Below, in pieces: positions 19,484-29,881 of a DNA stretch of 64,000 bases. Numbering within the stretch: the stretch's first letter is position 1; every line of letters begins with the position of its first letter. Origin of the DNA: Roseivirga seohaensis (GTDB lineage Bacteria > Bacteroidota > Bacteroidia > Cytophagales > Cyclobacteriaceae); contig NZ_LRPB01000006.1 in NCBI RefSeq assembly GCF_001592945.1, forward strand, positions 186,001-250,000, written 5' to 3'. The notes beneath the pieces were generated by a model that was not told where the DNA came from, did not search any database, and saw only the letters and a list, made by a program, of their open reading frames with translations. The position numbers were made by a program, and so were the translations under genes.

Positions 19484-20257
19484 CTAAAATTTAAAAACTT
19501 CTTCTATATACTTATGTGTTGTTAACACTTCTGTTCTGTCTTTGAATATCGCCACAGTATGCTCAAAATGGGCTGAAGGCTTTCTATCTCTGGTTCTGAT
19601 GGTCCAACCATCATTCTCCTGAACTATATTCCTTGTACCCAAATTGACCATCGGTTCAATGGCTATTACTAAACCCTCCTGTAATTTAACTCCTCGTCCA
19701 CGTTTACCGTAGTTAGGAACCTCAGGTGATTCGTGTAAGCTTCTTCCTAATCCGTGCCCAACAAGTTCTCGTACTACAGTGTAGCCCCTGTCTTCAACGT
19801 ATTTCTGGATAGATGCACTTACATCGCCTAACCGATTGCCATACTTGGCTTGTTCAATACCTATATACAACGACTCTTTCGTTGCCTTAAGCAGTGCTAA
19901 TATCTCTGGGGAAACTTCTCCTACGGGGTATGTATAAGCGGAATCGCTATGAAAACCTTTGTAGAAGACTCCACAATCTATAGAGATTATATCACCGTCT
20001 TTCAATTCGTATTCTCCTGGAAATCCATGAACTACATTTTCGTTCACAGAAATACACAGGGTAGAAGGAAATCCATTGTAGCCTTTGAACGATGCTTTCG
20101 CATTGTGATCACGAATATATTCTTCCGCAATCTTATCCAAGTCTTTGGTTTTAACACCAGCTCTAACTTGTTTAGCTACTTCTCCGTGAGCTCTACCAAG
20201 AATATCGGCACTCTCTCGGATCACCTGAATTTCCTCTTCAGTCTTGTAATGAATCAT
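19484..20257 (-). CDS. map: Type I methionine aminopeptidase
   Basis: The 257-residue enzyme removes the initiator methionine. Metal ligands can be read: [14 protein letters not shown] (two Asp), [10 protein letters not shown] (His), IAIEPMVN (Glu) and the last Glu in [11 protein letters not shown]. There is no N-terminal zinc extension. The secY-map-infA order is conserved across many bacteria. Confidence 0.97.
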   Translation of the reverse strand: MIHYKTEEEIQVIRESADILGRAHGEVAKQVRAGVKTKDLDKIAEEYIRDHNAKASFKGYNGFPSTLCISVNENVVHGFPGEYELKDGDIISIDCGVFYKGFHSDSAYTYPVGEVSPEILALLKATKESLYIGIEQAKYGNRLGDVSASIQKYVEDRGYTVVRELVGHGLGRSLHESPEVPNYGKRGRGVKLQEGLVIAIEPMVNLGTRNIVQENDGWTIRTRDRKPSAHFEHTVAIFKDRTEVLTTHKYIEEVFKF

Positions 20258-20258
20258 A

Positions 20259-21587
20259 TTATGCTACAGCTACGTTCTGAGATCGGCCACGCATCTTGCC
20301 TGACTTCATCATTCCTTCGTAGTGTCGCATCAACAAATAACTTTCTATTTGTTGTAAAGTATCTAAAATTACACCCACCATAATTAAAAGTGAGGTACCT
20401 CCGTAGAAGTAAGCGAACTGCTGCCCTACACCTGCATTGTATGCAAAAGTTGGAAGGATAGCGATTATCGCTAAGAATATTGATCCAGGAAGCGTAATTC
20501 TATCTAAGACATCTCCTATAAATTCAGAGGTTGGTCTTCCAGGCTTAATACCTGGGATAAAACCACCGCTTCTTTTAAGGTCATCTGCCATGTTAGATGG
20601 ATTTACCGTAATGGCAGTGTAGAAGAATGTAAATGCTATGATTAATATAGCAAAGGTAACATTATACTGCCATGAGTATGGGTTACTAAACGCTGCTCCA
20701 ATCGAGTTAGCAATATCGCTACTGTCTTGCCATATCCCTGCCAATAAACTTGGAAGAATCATTAATGCTTGAGCAAAGATGATGGGCATTACACCAGAGG
20801 CATTCACCTTTAAAGGAATAAACTGACGTTGGCCACCATATACCTTTCCACCTACTACTTGCTTTGCATATTGTACAGGAATTCTTCTGGTTGCTTGAAC
20901 CAAAGCTACTGTAACAATTACAACAAAGAACAAAACAATTACTTCAATCACAGAGAACAATGCTCTACCTATACCATTAGTAGTTACAAACTCCATCCAT
21001 GCTGCTCCAGGTAAACTTGAAATGATACCGATCATAATTAGCATAGAAATACCATTGCCAATTCCTTTATCGGTAATCTTCTCTCCTAACCACATACAGA
21101 ACATTGTACCTGCAGTTAACAAGATCATTGAACTGATCATGAAAAGAGAAGGGTCAATGCTTGGTAAAACAGCATCTTGAGAAATAATAGTCGCTTTTAT
21201 ATATCCAAAGCTTTGAGCAAGAGTTACTAGAATTGTTAAAACTCTAGTGATTTGAGTAAGTTTCTTCCTACCAGATTCACCCTCTTTCTGCATTTTCTGG
21301 AAGCTTGGTACCGCCACAGTCATCAATTGAATTACAATTGAAGCTGAGATATAAGGCATAATACCTAAACCGAATATAGATGCTCTACTAAATGAACCTC
21401 CTAACAATGAGTTAAGGATACCAAATATCCCACCCGCATCATCGGTTAATTTAGCAACGTCTACACCAGGTAAAACAACAAAAGATCCAAGTCTGAAAAC
21501 GATCAAGAATCCCAGCGTAGCTAGGATCCTATTTCTCAATTCCTCAATGGAGTATATATTTCGTATGGTAGTAAAAAACTTCTTCAT
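20259..21587 (-). CDS. secY: Preprotein translocase subunit SecY
   Basis: The 442-residue channel protein has ten hydrophobic membrane segments, with LGIMPYISASIVIQLM (plug/TM2 region), TQITRVLTI, and KNSG-like GFIPGIKPGRPT before TM8. It forms the Sec channel with SecE, encoded at 45707-45901. Gap of 6 bases to rplO upstream and 1 to map downstream. Confidence 0.98.
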   Translation of the reverse strand: MKKFFTTIRNIYSIEELRNRILATLGFLIVFRLGSFVVLPGVDVAKLTDDAGGIFGILNSLLGGSFSRASIFGLGIMPYISASIVIQLMTVAVPSFQKMQKEGESGRKKLTQITRVLTILVTLAQSFGYIKATIISQDAVLPSIDPSLFMISSMILLTAGTMFCMWLGEKITDKGIGNGISMLIMIGIISSLPGAAWMEFVTTNGIGRALFSVIEVIVLFFVVIVTVALVQATRRIPVQYAKQVVGGKVYGGQRQFIPLKVNASGVMPIIFAQALMILPSLLAGIWQDSSDIANSIGAAFSNPYSWQYNVTFAILIIAFTFFYTAITVNPSNMADDLKRSGGFIPGIKPGRPTSEFIGDVLDRITLPGSIFLAIIAILPTFAYNAGVGQQFAYFYGGTSLLIMVGVILDTLQQIESYLLMRHYEGMMKSGKMRGRSQNVAVA

Positions 21588-21593
21588 CTTATA

Positions 21594-22040
21594 TTAAAGC
21601 TTTGTAACGGTTCCGCCTACTTTTTCGATTGCTGCTTGAGCAGAACTAGAAAATTTATGGGCCGATACATTCACTTTAGAGGTTAATTCGCCTCTACCTA
21701 AAATCTTAACTAGATCATTCTTCTGAGCAAAACCATTCTCCATCAAAGTGTTGAAATCAATGGTGTCAGCATTTAATTTTGTTGCTAACTCTTGAAGCGA
21801 ATCAAGGTTTAACGCCTTGTATTCAACTCTGTTAGGGTTAGTAAAACCAAACTTAGGCACACGTCTTTGTAATGGCATTTGACCGCCTTCAAAACCGCCT
21901 TTGCTTTTATATCCAGATCTAGATTTAGCCCCTTTGTGACCACGTGTTGACGTTCCGCCACGACCAGAACCTGTACCTCTAGCTATTCTTTTTCTATTTT
22001 TCGTAGAACCTTCTGCAGGCCTTAAACTATTCAAATCCAT
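21594..22040 (-). CDS. rplO: Ribosomal protein L15
   Basis: The 148-residue protein has the glycine/arginine-rich N terminus (RIARGTGSGRGGTSTRGHKGAKSR) and FEGGQMPLQRRVPKFGF. It threads into 23S rRNA late in large-subunit assembly. It follows rpmD by one base. Confidence 0.98.
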   Translation of the reverse strand: MDLNSLRPAEGSTKNRKRIARGTGSGRGGTSTRGHKGAKSRSGYKSKGGFEGGQMPLQRRVPKFGFTNPNRVEYKALNLDSLQELATKLNADTIDFNTLMENGFAQKNDLVKILGRGELTSKVNVSAHKFSSSAQAAIEKVGGTVTKL

Positions 22041-22041
22041 C

Positions 22042-22221
22042 TTACAGTTCCTTTACAGATACTAAATGATTTACCTTATTAATCATACCAGCAATAGATG
22101 CAGTTAACTCTACCTCTACTGTTCTGTTGATTTTACCAAGGCCTAAAGCCTGGATTGTCCTCTTTTGTCTTTCAGGTCTGTCGATTGTGCTCTTAACCTG
22201 TGTAATTTGAACCTTTGCCAT
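22042..22221 (-). CDS. rpmD: Ribosomal protein L30
   Basis: A 59-residue frame between rpsE and rplO starts [20 protein letters not shown] and continues with [16 protein letters not shown], the L30 signature. Length is that of a normal bacterial L30. Confidence 0.96.
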   Translation of the reverse strand: MAKVQITQVKSTIDRPERQKRTIQALGLGKINRTVEVELTASIAGMINKVNHLVSVKEL

Positions 22222-22226
22222 TCTTA

Positions 22227-22745
22227 TTATCCGTTAAAAACTTTAGACATCGTGATTCCTCTTTGTTCAGCAACGGTATAAGCATCTCTCATGCTCAAAA
22301 GAGCATCAAATGTAGCCTTTACTACGTTGTGAGGGTTTGAAGAACCTTTAGATTTGGCCAAAACATTGTGATAACCCGCACTTTCAAATACGGCACGCAT
22401 CGCACCACCGGCAATCACACCAGTACCTTCAGCAGCTGGCTTCACTAATACGAAACCACCACCAAATTTACCGATTGACTCGTGAGGCACAGTACCTTTC
22501 AACAAAGGAACTTTTACCAAGTTCTTTTTTGCATCATCAATACCTTTAGTTATCGCGTCAGTAACCTCATTAGCTTTTCCTAAACCGTATCCAACAACAC
22601 CATTTCCGTCACCAACTACAACGATTGCAGAGAAACTAAATCTTCTACCACCTTTAACTACCTTAGCCACACGCTTGATCGCAACTACCTTTTCTTTAAG
22701 GTCGATCTCACTTGCTTTTACTGATTTTATATTTTTCTGTGACAT
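22227..22745 (-). CDS. rpsE: Ribosomal protein S5
   Basis: The 172-residue protein has the double-stranded RNA-binding half ([37 protein letters not shown]) and the C-terminal half ([29 protein letters not shown]). It helps decoding fidelity and mRNA unwinding at the entry site. Confidence 0.98.
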   Translation of the reverse strand: MSQKNIKSVKASEIDLKEKVVAIKRVAKVVKGGRRFSFSAIVVVGDGNGVVGYGLGKANEVTDAITKGIDDAKKNLVKVPLLKGTVPHESIGKFGGGFVLVKPAAEGTGVIAGGAMRAVFESAGYHNVLAKSKGSSNPHNVVKATFDALLSMRDAYTVAEQRGITMSKVFNG

Positions 22746-22750
22746 CCTGA

Positions 22751-23098
22751 TTAAAATTTAAGACCGCCTTCTCTAGCTCCTTCTGCCAATGCTTGTACTT
22801 TACCATGGTATACATAACCATTACGGTCGAAAACCACACTGGTGATACCTTCTGCTATTGCCTTTTCAGCCAATTTTTTCCCAACTTCTTTAGATAATTC
22901 TATGTTGGTATTTTTCTTCTTACTATCAAATTCAACAGAAGAAGCTGATACTAGCGTATGCCCTTTTGAATCATCGATAATTTGGGCAGATATACGTGAA
23001 TTACTTTTGAAAACTGAAATTCTCGGTCTTTCGGAAGTTCCAGAAATCTTATTTCTAATTCCTCTTTTTATTCTTAGTCTACTTTTACTAACAGCCAT
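22751..23098 (-). CDS. rplR: Ribosomal protein L18
   Basis: The 115-residue 5S rRNA binder has [22 protein letters not shown] and ends [25 protein letters not shown]. Overlaps nothing; 8 bases after rplF. Confidence 0.97.
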   Translation of the reverse strand: MAVSKSRLRIKRGIRNKISGTSERPRISVFKSNSRISAQIIDDSKGHTLVSASSVEFDSKKKNTNIELSKEVGKKLAEKAIAEGITSVVFDRNGYVYHGKVQALAEGAREGGLKF

Positions 23099-23106
23099 GA
23101 TTACTC

Positions 23107-23661
23107 TTATTTAGAAGCAGTTTTACCAGCTTTTCTTCTGATTACCTCACCAACGAACTTGATACCTTTACCTTTATAAGGCTCTGATTTTCTTAATGAC
23201 TTAATCTTAGCAGCCACTTGACCAATCAATTCTTTATCAATTCCTTCTAAAGAAACTGTAGGGTTCTTTCCTTTCAACATTTCGGCACTCGCCTTAATCT
23301 CATCAGGAACAGCAACAAAGATATTATGTGAGTAACCTAGGCTTAGCTCTAACACGTTATTAGTAACGGTCGCTTTATAACCTACACCTACTAATTCTAA
23401 ATCTCTCTTGTAACCCTCACTTACACCAACAACCATGTTATTGATTAATGAGCGGTATAAACCGTGTAGTGACTTGTGTCTTTTTTGTTCAGTTGGTCTT
23501 TCAACCATAAGAACAGCACCATCAACGGTTACTTTTATATCAGGATTTACTGCCTGTTTCAGCTCTCCTTTAGGTCCTTTAACAGTAACCACATTGTCTG
23601 CGGTTACGTCTACAGATACTCCTTGAGGTAGATCAATCGGTTTCTTACCAATTCGTGACAT
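23107..23661 (-). CDS. rplF: Ribosomal protein L6
   Basis: The 184-residue protein reads MSRIGKKPIDLPQGV, with two alpha/beta repeats and the C-terminal signature PYKGKGIKFVGEVIRRKAGK. It lies near the factor-binding site of the large subunit. Confidence 0.98.
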   Translation of the reverse strand: MSRIGKKPIDLPQGVSVDVTADNVVTVKGPKGELKQAVNPDIKVTVDGAVLMVERPTEQKRHKSLHGLYRSLINNMVVGVSEGYKRDLELVGVGYKATVTNNVLELSLGYSHNIFVAVPDEIKASAEMLKGKNPTVSLEGIDKELIGQVAAKIKSLRKSEPYKGKGIKFVGEVIRRKAGKTASK

Positions 23662-23672
23662 CTCTTCTTATC

Positions 23673-24068
23673 TTAGTATACGTGACATAAAACTTCACCA
23701 CCGATATGAAGATTTCTCGCTTCTTTATCGGTCATAATTCCCTTTGATGTAGAGATAATAGCTATACCTAAGCCATTTAAAACTCTAGGTAATTCCTCTG
23801 CACCAACATATTTTCTTAAGCCTGGCTTACTCACACGGAGTAATTTCTCGATAGCTGACTTTTTTGAAACTCTATTATATTTTAGAGCGATTTTGATATT
23901 ACCCTGTGGACCTTCATCTTCAAACTTATAGTTTAAAATGTATCCTTTTTCGTGTAATACACTTGTCAGCTGCTTCTTCAAGTTAGAAGCAGGAATGTCT
24001 ACGACTCTATGCTTTGCCTTTATGGCATTACGTAATCGTGTTAAATAATCTGCTATTGGATCAGTCAT
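23673..24068 (-). CDS. rpsH: Ribosomal protein S8
   Basis: The 131-residue protein starts [20 protein letters not shown] and has the C-terminal [27 protein letters not shown] chose the ATG at 24068 because the in-frame extension upstream has no S8 similarity and overlaps palindromic sequence. In E. coli S8 is the translational repressor of the spc operon. Here it is the first gene after an unusual 154-base gap with a predicted promoter, which makes a local S8-responsive leader worth testing. Confidence 0.96.
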   Translation of the reverse strand: MTDPIADYLTRLRNAIKAKHRVVDIPASNLKKQLTSVLHEKGYILNYKFEDEGPQGNIKIALKYNRVSKKSAIEKLLRVSKPGLRKYVGAEELPRVLNGLGIAIISTSKGIMTDKEARNLHIGGEVLCHVY

Positions 24069-24180
24069 TGTTTTTTGTTTATGACGGCTCGATTTTTCAA
24101 AAATCCGTCTCCAATCTGGCGATATCACCCAGAATTGGAATTCTATTTAAAATTAATACCTCCCGACCTAAATCGGCCTG
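24069..24180 (-). promoter_or_regulatory. Structured leader of rpsH
   Basis: This stretch contains AGAATT-GG-AATTCT (24131-24144), GATTTTT-C-AAAAATC-type palindrome at 24091-24105 inside an outer GACGG/CCGTC pairing (24084-24110), and CCGA/TCGG around 24163-24176. No frame here looks coding. It could be an autoregulatory RNA, for example for S8, or only spacer structure. No family match can be checked by eye. Confidence 0.4.
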
Positions 24181-24211
24181 CAAAGGTATTGAAAATATTT
24201 TATTAGCGAAA
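24181..24211 (-). promoter_or_regulatory. Predicted internal promoter upstream of rpsH
   Basis: On the minus strand TTTC, 19 bases, TACCTTTG followed by CA differs from the Bacteroidota consensus at one base in the -33 box. The -7 box lies about 110 bases before the rpsH start. The resulting leader contains three palindromes (see the gap at 24069-24180). Confidence 0.6.
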
Positions 24212-24212
24212 T

Positions 24213-24232
24213 AAAAAAAAGCTTACCAGCTT
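24213..24232 (-). terminator. Weak terminator at the rpsN stop codon
   Basis: On the minus strand AAGCT-GGTA-AGCTT forms a 5-bp stem across the end of rpsN, followed by a T run of eight. The stem is short, so it may only attenuate. It lies directly before the predicted rpsH promoter. Confidence 0.45.
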
Positions 24233-24492
24233 GATTTTGTTACTCCAGGTATTTTACCTGCAGAAGCCATTTCTCTAAATGTAACACGAGAAATGCCAAA
24301 TTTCCTCATATATCCTTTAGGACGACCAGTAAGTTTACATCTGTTGTGTAGTCTTACTGGAGATGCGTTTCTAGGTAATTTATCCAAACCTTCCCAGTCA
24401 CCAGCAGCTTTAAGCTCTGCCCTTTTTTGAGCGTACTTAGCAACAAGACGTTCTCTTTTTCTTTCTCTAGCTTTTATCGATTCTCTAGCCAT
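24223..24492 (-). CDS. rpsN: Ribosomal protein S14, cysteine-poor (long) form
   Basis: The 89-residue protein starts [14 protein letters not shown] and contains [28 protein letters not shown]. It lacks the CxxC pairs of the short zinc form. I chose the ATG at 24492 rather than one 36 bases further upstream that would overlap rplE. Confidence 0.96.
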   Translation of the reverse strand: MARESIKARERKRERLVAKYAQKRAELKAAGDWEGLDKLPRNASPVRLHNRCKLTGRPKGYMRKFGISRVTFREMASAGKIPGVTKSSW

Positions 24493-24496
24493 AGTA

Positions 24497-25051
24497 TTAT
24501 TTTTTACCAGTTGCGAAAGGCATTCCAAATGCTTTCAACAACTCGAATGCTTCTTCATCAGAATTTGCAGTAGTAACAATAGTGATATCCATACCCGTGA
24601 TTTTATTCACTTTATCGATGGAAATTTCAGGGAAAATGATTTGTTCTTTGATACCCAAAGTGTAATTACCTCTTCCATCAAATCCTTTATCTTTTACACC
24701 TCTGAAATCCCTTACACGTGGTAAAGCGATATTCAAAAGTCTATCAAGGAATTCGAACATTCTATCTCCTCTCAAAGTTACGCGGGCACCAATAGGCATC
24801 CCTTCTCTTAACTTAAAGTTTGAAATTGAATTCTTAGCAATTGTAGCAACAGCTTTCTGACCAGTGATGGTAGTAAGTTCTTCTACTCCTACGTCAACTA
24901 ATTTTTTGTCTGCAACTGCAGCTCCTATACCTTTGTTAACCACAATTTTAGTGATTTTAGGCACCTGCATAATGGAGGTATATTCAAACCTCTTCATCAT
25001 TGCAGGAGTTATATCATTGATATAAGTATCTTTTAATCTAGGATTAGCCAT
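24497..25051 (-). CDS. rplE: Ribosomal protein L5
   Basis: The 184-residue 5S rRNA-binding protein has [45 protein letters not shown] and [16 protein letters not shown]. It forms the central protuberance and the B1b bridge. Four bases separate it from rpsN. Confidence 0.98.
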   Translation of the reverse strand: MANPRLKDTYINDITPAMMKRFEYTSIMQVPKITKIVVNKGIGAAVADKKLVDVGVEELTTITGQKAVATIAKNSISNFKLREGMPIGARVTLRGDRMFEFLDRLLNIALPRVRDFRGVKDKGFDGRGNYTLGIKEQIIFPEISIDKVNKITGMDITIVTTANSDEEAFELLKAFGMPFATGKK

Positions 25052-25056
25052 TATAA

Positions 25057-25389
25057 TTAATTTGACTTAGTCTTAAAATACCTTTCTAATTTTCCTTCGC
25101 TGTTCACTTTTCTACCTGTTCTAGCAAATTGACCAGTAGCTGGATCCTTTACCATAAGGTTTGAAACATGAATTGGAGCTTCTGTTTTTTCAATTCCCCC
25201 GTTAGGGTTAGTAGCAGAAGGCTTAGTATGTTTTGATACAATATTAACGCCTTCAACAATTGCTCTCTGCTTTGCGATGAAAACTTCAAGGACTTGTCCT
25301 TCTTTACCTTTTGAGTTTCCAGAAAGTACTTTCACAGTATCTCCTTTTCTCAAATGCAGTTTTTGCTGCTTGTTTTTCTTTCTTTCCAT
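25057..25389 (-). CDS. rplX: Ribosomal protein L24
   Basis: The 110-residue protein has the KOW motif ([24 protein letters not shown]) near 14-37, then [14 protein letters not shown]. An assembly initiator of the large subunit. Three bases after rplN. Confidence 0.97.
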   Translation of the reverse strand: MERKKNKQQKLHLRKGDTVKVLSGNSKGKEGQVLEVFIAKQRAIVEGVNIVSKHTKPSATNPNGGIEKTEAPIHVSNLMVKDPATGQFARTGRKVNSEGKLERYFKTKSN

Positions 25390-25392
25390 TGC

Positions 25393-25761
25393 TTACAATA
25401 CTTCTGGTGCCAATGAAACAATTTTCATGAATTGTTTTTCACGCAATTCTCTAGCCACCGGGCCAAACATACGAGTACCTCTTGGTTCATCGTTCTGGTT
25501 CAGTAATACAGCAGCATTGTCTTCGAATCTGATATAAGAACCATCTTTCCTTCTTACGGCTTTCTTGGTTCTAACAATTACTGCTTTTGTAACAGTACCT
25601 TTTTTCAAATTGCTTGAAGAGTGAGCCGCTTTCACAGAGACCACAATTTTATCGCCAACAGTCGCGAATTTCTTTTTTGTACCGCCTAATACGCGAATAC
25701 ATAGAACTTCTTTTGCTCCACTGTTATCTGCAACGTTCAATCTTGATTCTTGCCTGATCAT
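25393..25761 (-). CDS. rplN: Ribosomal protein L14
   Basis: The 122-residue protein reads [27 protein letters not shown], a classical L14 N terminus, and ends [18 protein letters not shown]. It contacts the 30S subunit in bridge B8. Two bases after rpsQ. Confidence 0.98.
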   Translation of the reverse strand: MIRQESRLNVADNSGAKEVLCIRVLGGTKKKFATVGDKIVVSVKAAHSSSNLKKGTVTKAVIVRTKKAVRRKDGSYIRFEDNAAVLLNQNDEPRGTRMFGPVARELREKQFMKIVSLAPEVL

Positions 25762-25763
25762 GA

Positions 25764-26021
25764 TTACTTAGCTCTTTCAATAATTTCTACTAATCTCCAA
25801 CGCTTATTCTTACTCAGCGGACGAGTTTCCATGATTTTCACAGTATCACCGATACCACAATCATTAGTTTCGTCATGAGCAGAAAATTTGGTAGTTTTCT
25901 TAACAAACTTACCGTAGATCGGGTGCTTTTCTTTACGTAACACGGCTACAGTAATGGTTTTTTCCATTTTGTTGCTGGTTACTATCCCGATTCTTTCTTT
26001 TCTAAGATTTCTGGTCTCCAT
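25764..26021 (-). CDS. rpsQ: Ribosomal protein S17
   Basis: The 85-residue OB-fold protein has [21 protein letters not shown] and [24 protein letters not shown]. Normal length. Seven bases after rpmC. Confidence 0.97.
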   Translation of the reverse strand: METRNLRKERIGIVTSNKMEKTITVAVLRKEKHPIYGKFVKKTTKFSAHDETNDCGIGDTVKIMETRPLSKNKRWRLVEIIERAK

Positions 26022-26028
26022 GCGTATC

Positions 26029-26223
26029 TTAATTTGCGAGTTCTTTAGCTCTCAACTCAGTTTTTAGTCTAGCTATCAACTTTCTAGAATCCCTGATTTT
26101 CATTGGGTTTTCTATTGGAGAGATGGCTTGGGCAAATTTCAATTTGCCAATGTTATCTGTCTCGGCCTTGATTCTTTCCGCCAATTCCTCAACGGTAAGT
26201 GCTTTGATCTCTTGATTTTTCAT
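26029..26223 (-). CDS. rpmC: Ribosomal protein L29
   Basis: The 64-residue two-helix protein has [13 protein letters not shown] and [22 protein letters not shown]. It lies at the peptide exit and touches trigger factor and SRP. Two bases after rplP. Confidence 0.95.
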   Translation of the reverse strand: MKNQEIKALTVEELAERIKAETDNIGKLKFAQAISPIENPMKIRDSRKLIARLKTELRAKELAN

Positions 26224-26225
26224 AA

Positions 26226-26645
26226 CTATCCAACGTAATCTCTACGTACAACAAACTTTGTTGATATAGGTAGCTTTTGGGCTGCCAATCTCAACGATTC
26301 TTTTGCCAATTCTTGGCTTACTCCACCAGATTCGAAAAGAATAGTACCAGGCTTAATACAAGCTACCCAATATGAAGGAGCTCCTTTACCTTTACCCATC
26401 CTTACCTCAGCAGGCTTACTCGTGATTGGTTTATCTGGAAAAATTCTAATCCAAACTTGACCTTCCCTTTTCATAGCTCTGGTCATGGCAATACGAGCAG
26501 CTTCTATCTGACGTGCTGTGATCCATCCAGCTTCTAATGATTTTATACCAAATGTTCCGAAAGCCAAAGTGTGACCGCGACCCGCAAGTCCCTTCACACG
26601 GCCTTTTTGCATTTTTCTAAATTTGGTTCTCTTTGGTTGTAACAT
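26226..26645 (-). CDS. rplP: Ribosomal protein L16
   Basis: The 139-residue protein has [45 protein letters not shown] and [14 protein letters not shown]. It shapes the A-site tRNA contact of the large subunit. Confidence 0.98.
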   Translation of the reverse strand: MLQPKRTKFRKMQKGRVKGLAGRGHTLAFGTFGIKSLEAGWITARQIEAARIAMTRAMKREGQVWIRIFPDKPITSKPAEVRMGKGKGAPSYWVACIKPGTILFESGGVSQELAKESLRLAAQKLPISTKFVVRRDYVG

Positions 26646-26673
26646 CGTTGTAAACTTTTAACAGGTGATGTGA

Positions 26674-27426
26674 TTAACGTCTTCTACCGGCTGGGGCTCC
26701 TCCTCTATTGTTGCCAGAAGGTCTTCTTCTGTTTCCAGGTGCACCTCCAGCTCCTCTTTCTGATTGATTTCCACCTCCTATGTTAGGAGAAAGATCTCTC
26801 TTACCGAAAACCTCACCTTTGAATACCCATACTTTGATTCCGATTTTTCCGTAAACTGTATCAGCTTCAGAAATTGCGTAATCTATGTCGGCCCTAAGTG
26901 TATGCAAAGGAATTCTTCCTTCTTTATACATCTCAGTTCTTGCCATTTCAGCTCCGCCTAAACGTCCTGAACACTTTACTTTAATTCCTTGAGCACCAAC
27001 TCTCATTGCAGAAGCAATTGCTTGCTTCATTGCTCTTCTGTAAGAAATTCTAGCTGCTAATTGTTGAGCAATTGATTCTCCTACTAGCTTGGCATCCAAT
27101 TCTGGTCTTTTGATCTCGAAGATATTGATTTGAACATCCTTACTTGTAAGTTTTTTCAACTCTTCTTTGATGCGATCCACTTCTTGTCCACCTTTTCCAA
27201 TTACAACTCCTGGTCTAGCAGTATGTACTGTAATGGTGATACGTTTAAGTGTTCTTTCAATAATAATCTTAGAAATACCACCTTTTGGAATACGGGCATT
27301 TACATACTTTCTGATTTCTTGATCTTCGACCAATTTATTAGAAAAGTCTTTACCTCCGTACCAGTTGGAATCCCAACCTTTGATGATACCCAATCTTAGA
27401 CCTATAGGATTTACTTTTTGTCCCAT
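26674..27426 (-). CDS. rpsC: Ribosomal protein S3 with a Gly/Arg-rich tail
   Basis: The 250-residue protein starts [20 protein letters not shown] and carries a KH domain ([14 protein letters not shown]). The C-terminal domain has [15 protein letters not shown] and [16 protein letters not shown] tail of about 35 residues after [10 protein letters not shown] is rich in Gly, Asn and Arg and ends in AGRRR; it should be disordered and may bind RNA. Confidence 0.98.
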   Translation of the reverse strand: MGQKVNPIGLRLGIIKGWDSNWYGGKDFSNKLVEDQEIRKYVNARIPKGGISKIIIERTLKRITITVHTARPGVVIGKGGQEVDRIKEELKKLTSKDVQINIFEIKRPELDAKLVGESIAQQLAARISYRRAMKQAIASAMRVGAQGIKVKCSGRLGGAEMARTEMYKEGRIPLHTLRADIDYAISEADTVYGKIGIKVWVFKGEVFGKRDLSPNIGGGNQSERGAGGAPGNRRRPSGNNRGGAPAGRRR

Positions 27427-27432
27427 CTGTTC

Positions 27433-27834
27433 TTAATTAGCAGTTTCGTTAGTGACTTCTTCCTCCTGACCAGCGGTAACCTTAGTAGATGCATTTTTTG
27501 AGTCTACAATAAGTGTTACATGGTTAGATCTTTTTCTTATTCTATGTGCTCTTCCTTGTGGAGCTGGTCTTAATCTTTTTAAGATTCTGCCACCATCAAC
27601 ACGGATTTCTTTGATCACAAGATCTGCATCTTCTAATCTTTCGTCCTCATTTTTAGCAATCCAGTTAGATACAGCTGATCTCAATAATTTCTCAAGACGT
27701 GCTGCTCCTTCTTTTGGCTCAAACTTTAAAAGATTCAAAGCTCTGTCTACACGTTGGCCTCTGATTAAATCAGCTACCATTCTCATTTTACGAGCAGATG
27801 TAGGTACATTATTTAACTTAGCTACAGCTTCCAT
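27433..27834 (-). CDS. rplV: Ribosomal protein L22
   Basis: The 133-residue protein has [20 protein letters not shown] and the tunnel-lining loop region [23 protein letters not shown]. The start overlaps the rpsS stop by one base, so translation is coupled. Confidence 0.97.
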   Translation of the reverse strand: MEAVAKLNNVPTSARKMRMVADLIRGQRVDRALNLLKFEPKEGAARLEKLLRSAVSNWIAKNEDERLEDADLVIKEIRVDGGRILKRLRPAPQGRAHRIRKRSNHVTLIVDSKNASTKVTAGQEEEVTNETAN

Positions 27835-28112
27835 TATCTTCTACCTTTATCTTTTTTAGCAATGTGACCACGGAAATTTCTAGTTGGTGAAAACTCACCT
27901 AACTTATGCCCCACCATATTCTCAGTTACAAACACTGGAATAAATTTATTTCCATTATGAACAGCGAAAGTGTGCCCAATAAAATCTGGGGCTATCATTG
28001 ATCTTCTGGACCAAGTCTTAATTACAGACTTCTTACCAGACTCTTCCATAGCCTCTACTTTACCGGCTAAACGAAAATCGATATATGGTCCTTTTTTTAA
28101 CGAACGTGCCAT
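27834..28112 (-). CDS. rpsS: Ribosomal protein S19
   Basis: The 92-residue protein starts [15 protein letters not shown] and has [30 protein letters not shown] and [12 protein letters not shown]. It binds 16S rRNA in the head with S13. Confidence 0.98.
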   Translation of the reverse strand: MARSLKKGPYIDFRLAGKVEAMEESGKKSVIKTWSRRSMIAPDFIGHTFAVHNGNKFIPVFVTENMVGHKLGEFSPTRNFRGHIAKKDKGRR

Positions 28113-28115
28113 GTC

Positions 28116-28946
28116 TTATTTCTTCTTTTTACCAATGATCAAACGATTCGAATATTTCTTAGGTGTTCTGGTTTTCAAACCTTTAGAGAACAATCCTTTT
28201 CTTGATCTAGGATGTCCACCTGAAGATTTACCTTCACCACCACCCATCGGGTGATCAACTGGGTTCATTACTACACCCCTTACTCTTGGTCTTCTTCCTA
28301 ACCATCTTGTTCTACCAGCTTTACCAAGCACAACGTTCATATGCTCTGCATTTCCTACAGCACCAATAGTTGCCATACAAGCAGAAAGAACGTTTCTCAT
28401 TTCACCAGAAGGTAATTTGAGGGTAGCGTATTTTCCTTCACGGGCTACAATCTGAGCATAAGCCCCAGCACTTCTCGACATTGAAGCTCCTTTGCCTGGC
28501 TTCAATTCAATATTGTGAATAATTGTACCCATTGGAATTTTAGAAAGAGGCATTGCATTACCTACTTCAGGTGCAACACCTTCACCAGACACTACAACCT
28601 GACCTACTTCTAAGCCTTTAGGGGCAATGATATATCTTTTCTCTCCATCAGCGTAAAACAACAATGCAATTCTTGCTGAACGTGTTGGATCATATTCAAT
28701 TGATTTTACCGTGGCAGGTACATCAAATTTTTCTCTCTTGAAATCAACAATTCTGATTTTTTGTTTATGACCGCCACCCATGTAGCGCATGGTCATTTTA
28801 CCAGTATTATTACGTCCACCAGATCTCTTAGAAGGTACGGTCAACGATTTCTCAGGAGCACTCTTTTTAACAGTTACTTCTGCAAAGTCAGGAGCCATTC
28901 TATGCCTGGTTCCTGGAGTCATTGGTCTTAGTTTTCTAACGCCCAT
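28116..28946 (-). CDS. rplB: Ribosomal protein L2
   Basis: The 276-residue protein has [23 protein letters not shown], the OB fold, and the functionally important C-terminal region with [21 protein letters not shown] (His included). It supports peptidyl transfer and subunit joining. Confidence 0.98.
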   Translation of the reverse strand: MGVRKLRPMTPGTRHRMAPDFAEVTVKKSAPEKSLTVPSKRSGGRNNTGKMTMRYMGGGHKQKIRIVDFKREKFDVPATVKSIEYDPTRSARIALLFYADGEKRYIIAPKGLEVGQVVVSGEGVAPEVGNAMPLSKIPMGTIIHNIELKPGKGASMSRSAGAYAQIVAREGKYATLKLPSGEMRNVLSACMATIGAVGNAEHMNVVLGKAGRTRWLGRRPRVRGVVMNPVDHPMGGGEGKSSGGHPRSRKGLFSKGLKTRTPKKYSNRLIIGKKKK

Positions 28947-28956
28947 TATTATCTAT

Positions 28957-29244
28957 TTAAATGCCGCTATAAAAATCAATAACATCACCCTCAGCAACTG
29001 TTACAATTGCTTTTTTGAATGCGCTGGTTTGACCTTGTACTACTCTAGATTTTGTCATTCTAGATTTGGTCTTACCACTATATCTCATGGTGTTAACATC
29101 TTCCACGGTTACACCGTACATTTGCTCAACAGCCACTTTGATTTCTATTTTGTTGGCTTTGTAGTCTACAACAAATCCGTACTTGCCTTTTTCGTTCAAG
29201 GCCGATACTTTTTCGGTAACTAAAGGTTTTTTAAGAACACTCAT
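28957..29244 (-). CDS. rplW: Ribosomal protein L23
   Basis: The 95-residue protein has LKKPLVTEKVSALNEKGKYGFVVDYKANKIEIK. It is the docking site for trigger factor and SRP at the tunnel exit. Six bases after rplD. Confidence 0.97.
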   Translation of the reverse strand: MSVLKKPLVTEKVSALNEKGKYGFVVDYKANKIEIKVAVEQMYGVTVEDVNTMRYSGKTKSRMTKSRVVQGQTSAFKKAIVTVAEGDVIDFYSGI

Positions 29245-29250
29245 TTTCTG

Positions 29251-29877
29251 TTACTTCAATAAGTTTTCGATTATTTCAACTGAGCTTTCACTCAAAAGCA
29301 AGCTTTCAGCATTCAGCACATCATAAGTATTCAATGCACTTGCTGTGATTACTTTAGTATTCTGGATATTTCTTCCAGACAAAAGAACATTAGTATCATG
29401 TTCACCTACAACCACAAGAGTTTTCTTACCAGATAATGACAAACCGTCAATCATCTTTTTGTACTCTTTTGTTTTAGGAGCATCGAAAGTAAAGTCTTCC
29501 AAAATCAAAAGATTATTATCTTTCGCCTTGTATGCTAAAGCAGATTTACGAGCTAAAACTTTAAGCTTTTTATTCAACTTGAAGTGATAATCTCTTGGCT
29601 CAGGACCGAATACTCTACCACCGCCTCTAAATACTGGTGATTTAATACTACCAGCTCTCGCTGTTCCTGTACCTTTTTGCTTTTTAATTTTTCTGGTAGA
29701 ACCTGCAATCTCGGCTCTCTGCTTCGACTTATGTGTTCCTTGTCTTTGGTTAGCCAAGTACTGCTTTACGTCTAAGTAAATTGCGTGATCATTCGGTTCA
29801 ATACCGAAGATGTCGCCTGAAAGCGTTACTTTTCTTCCAGTGTCTTCGCCACTATTTTTTAGTACTGCAATCTCCAT
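29251..29877 (-). CDS. rplD: Ribosomal protein L4
   Basis: The 208-residue protein has the RNA-binding loop region ([39 protein letters not shown]). In E. coli L4 also represses the S10 operon by binding its leader. Here the first gene of the L4 transcript is rplC, whose leader (30515-30567) is short but folded. Confidence 0.98.
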   Translation of the reverse strand: MEIAVLKNSGEDTGRKVTLSGDIFGIEPNDHAIYLDVKQYLANQRQGTHKSKQRAEIAGSTRKIKKQKGTGTARAGSIKSPVFRGGGRVFGPEPRDYHFKLNKKLKVLARKSALAYKAKDNNLLILEDFTFDAPKTKEYKKMIDGLSLSGKKTLVVVGEHDTNVLLSGRNIQNTKVITASALNTYDVLNAESLLLSESSVEIIENLLK

Positions 29878-29881
29878 CTTC

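Noticed and set aside
24069-24128. Upstream start of rpsH adding 20 residues
   Set aside because: The extension is not S8-like and lies in palindromic leader sequence.
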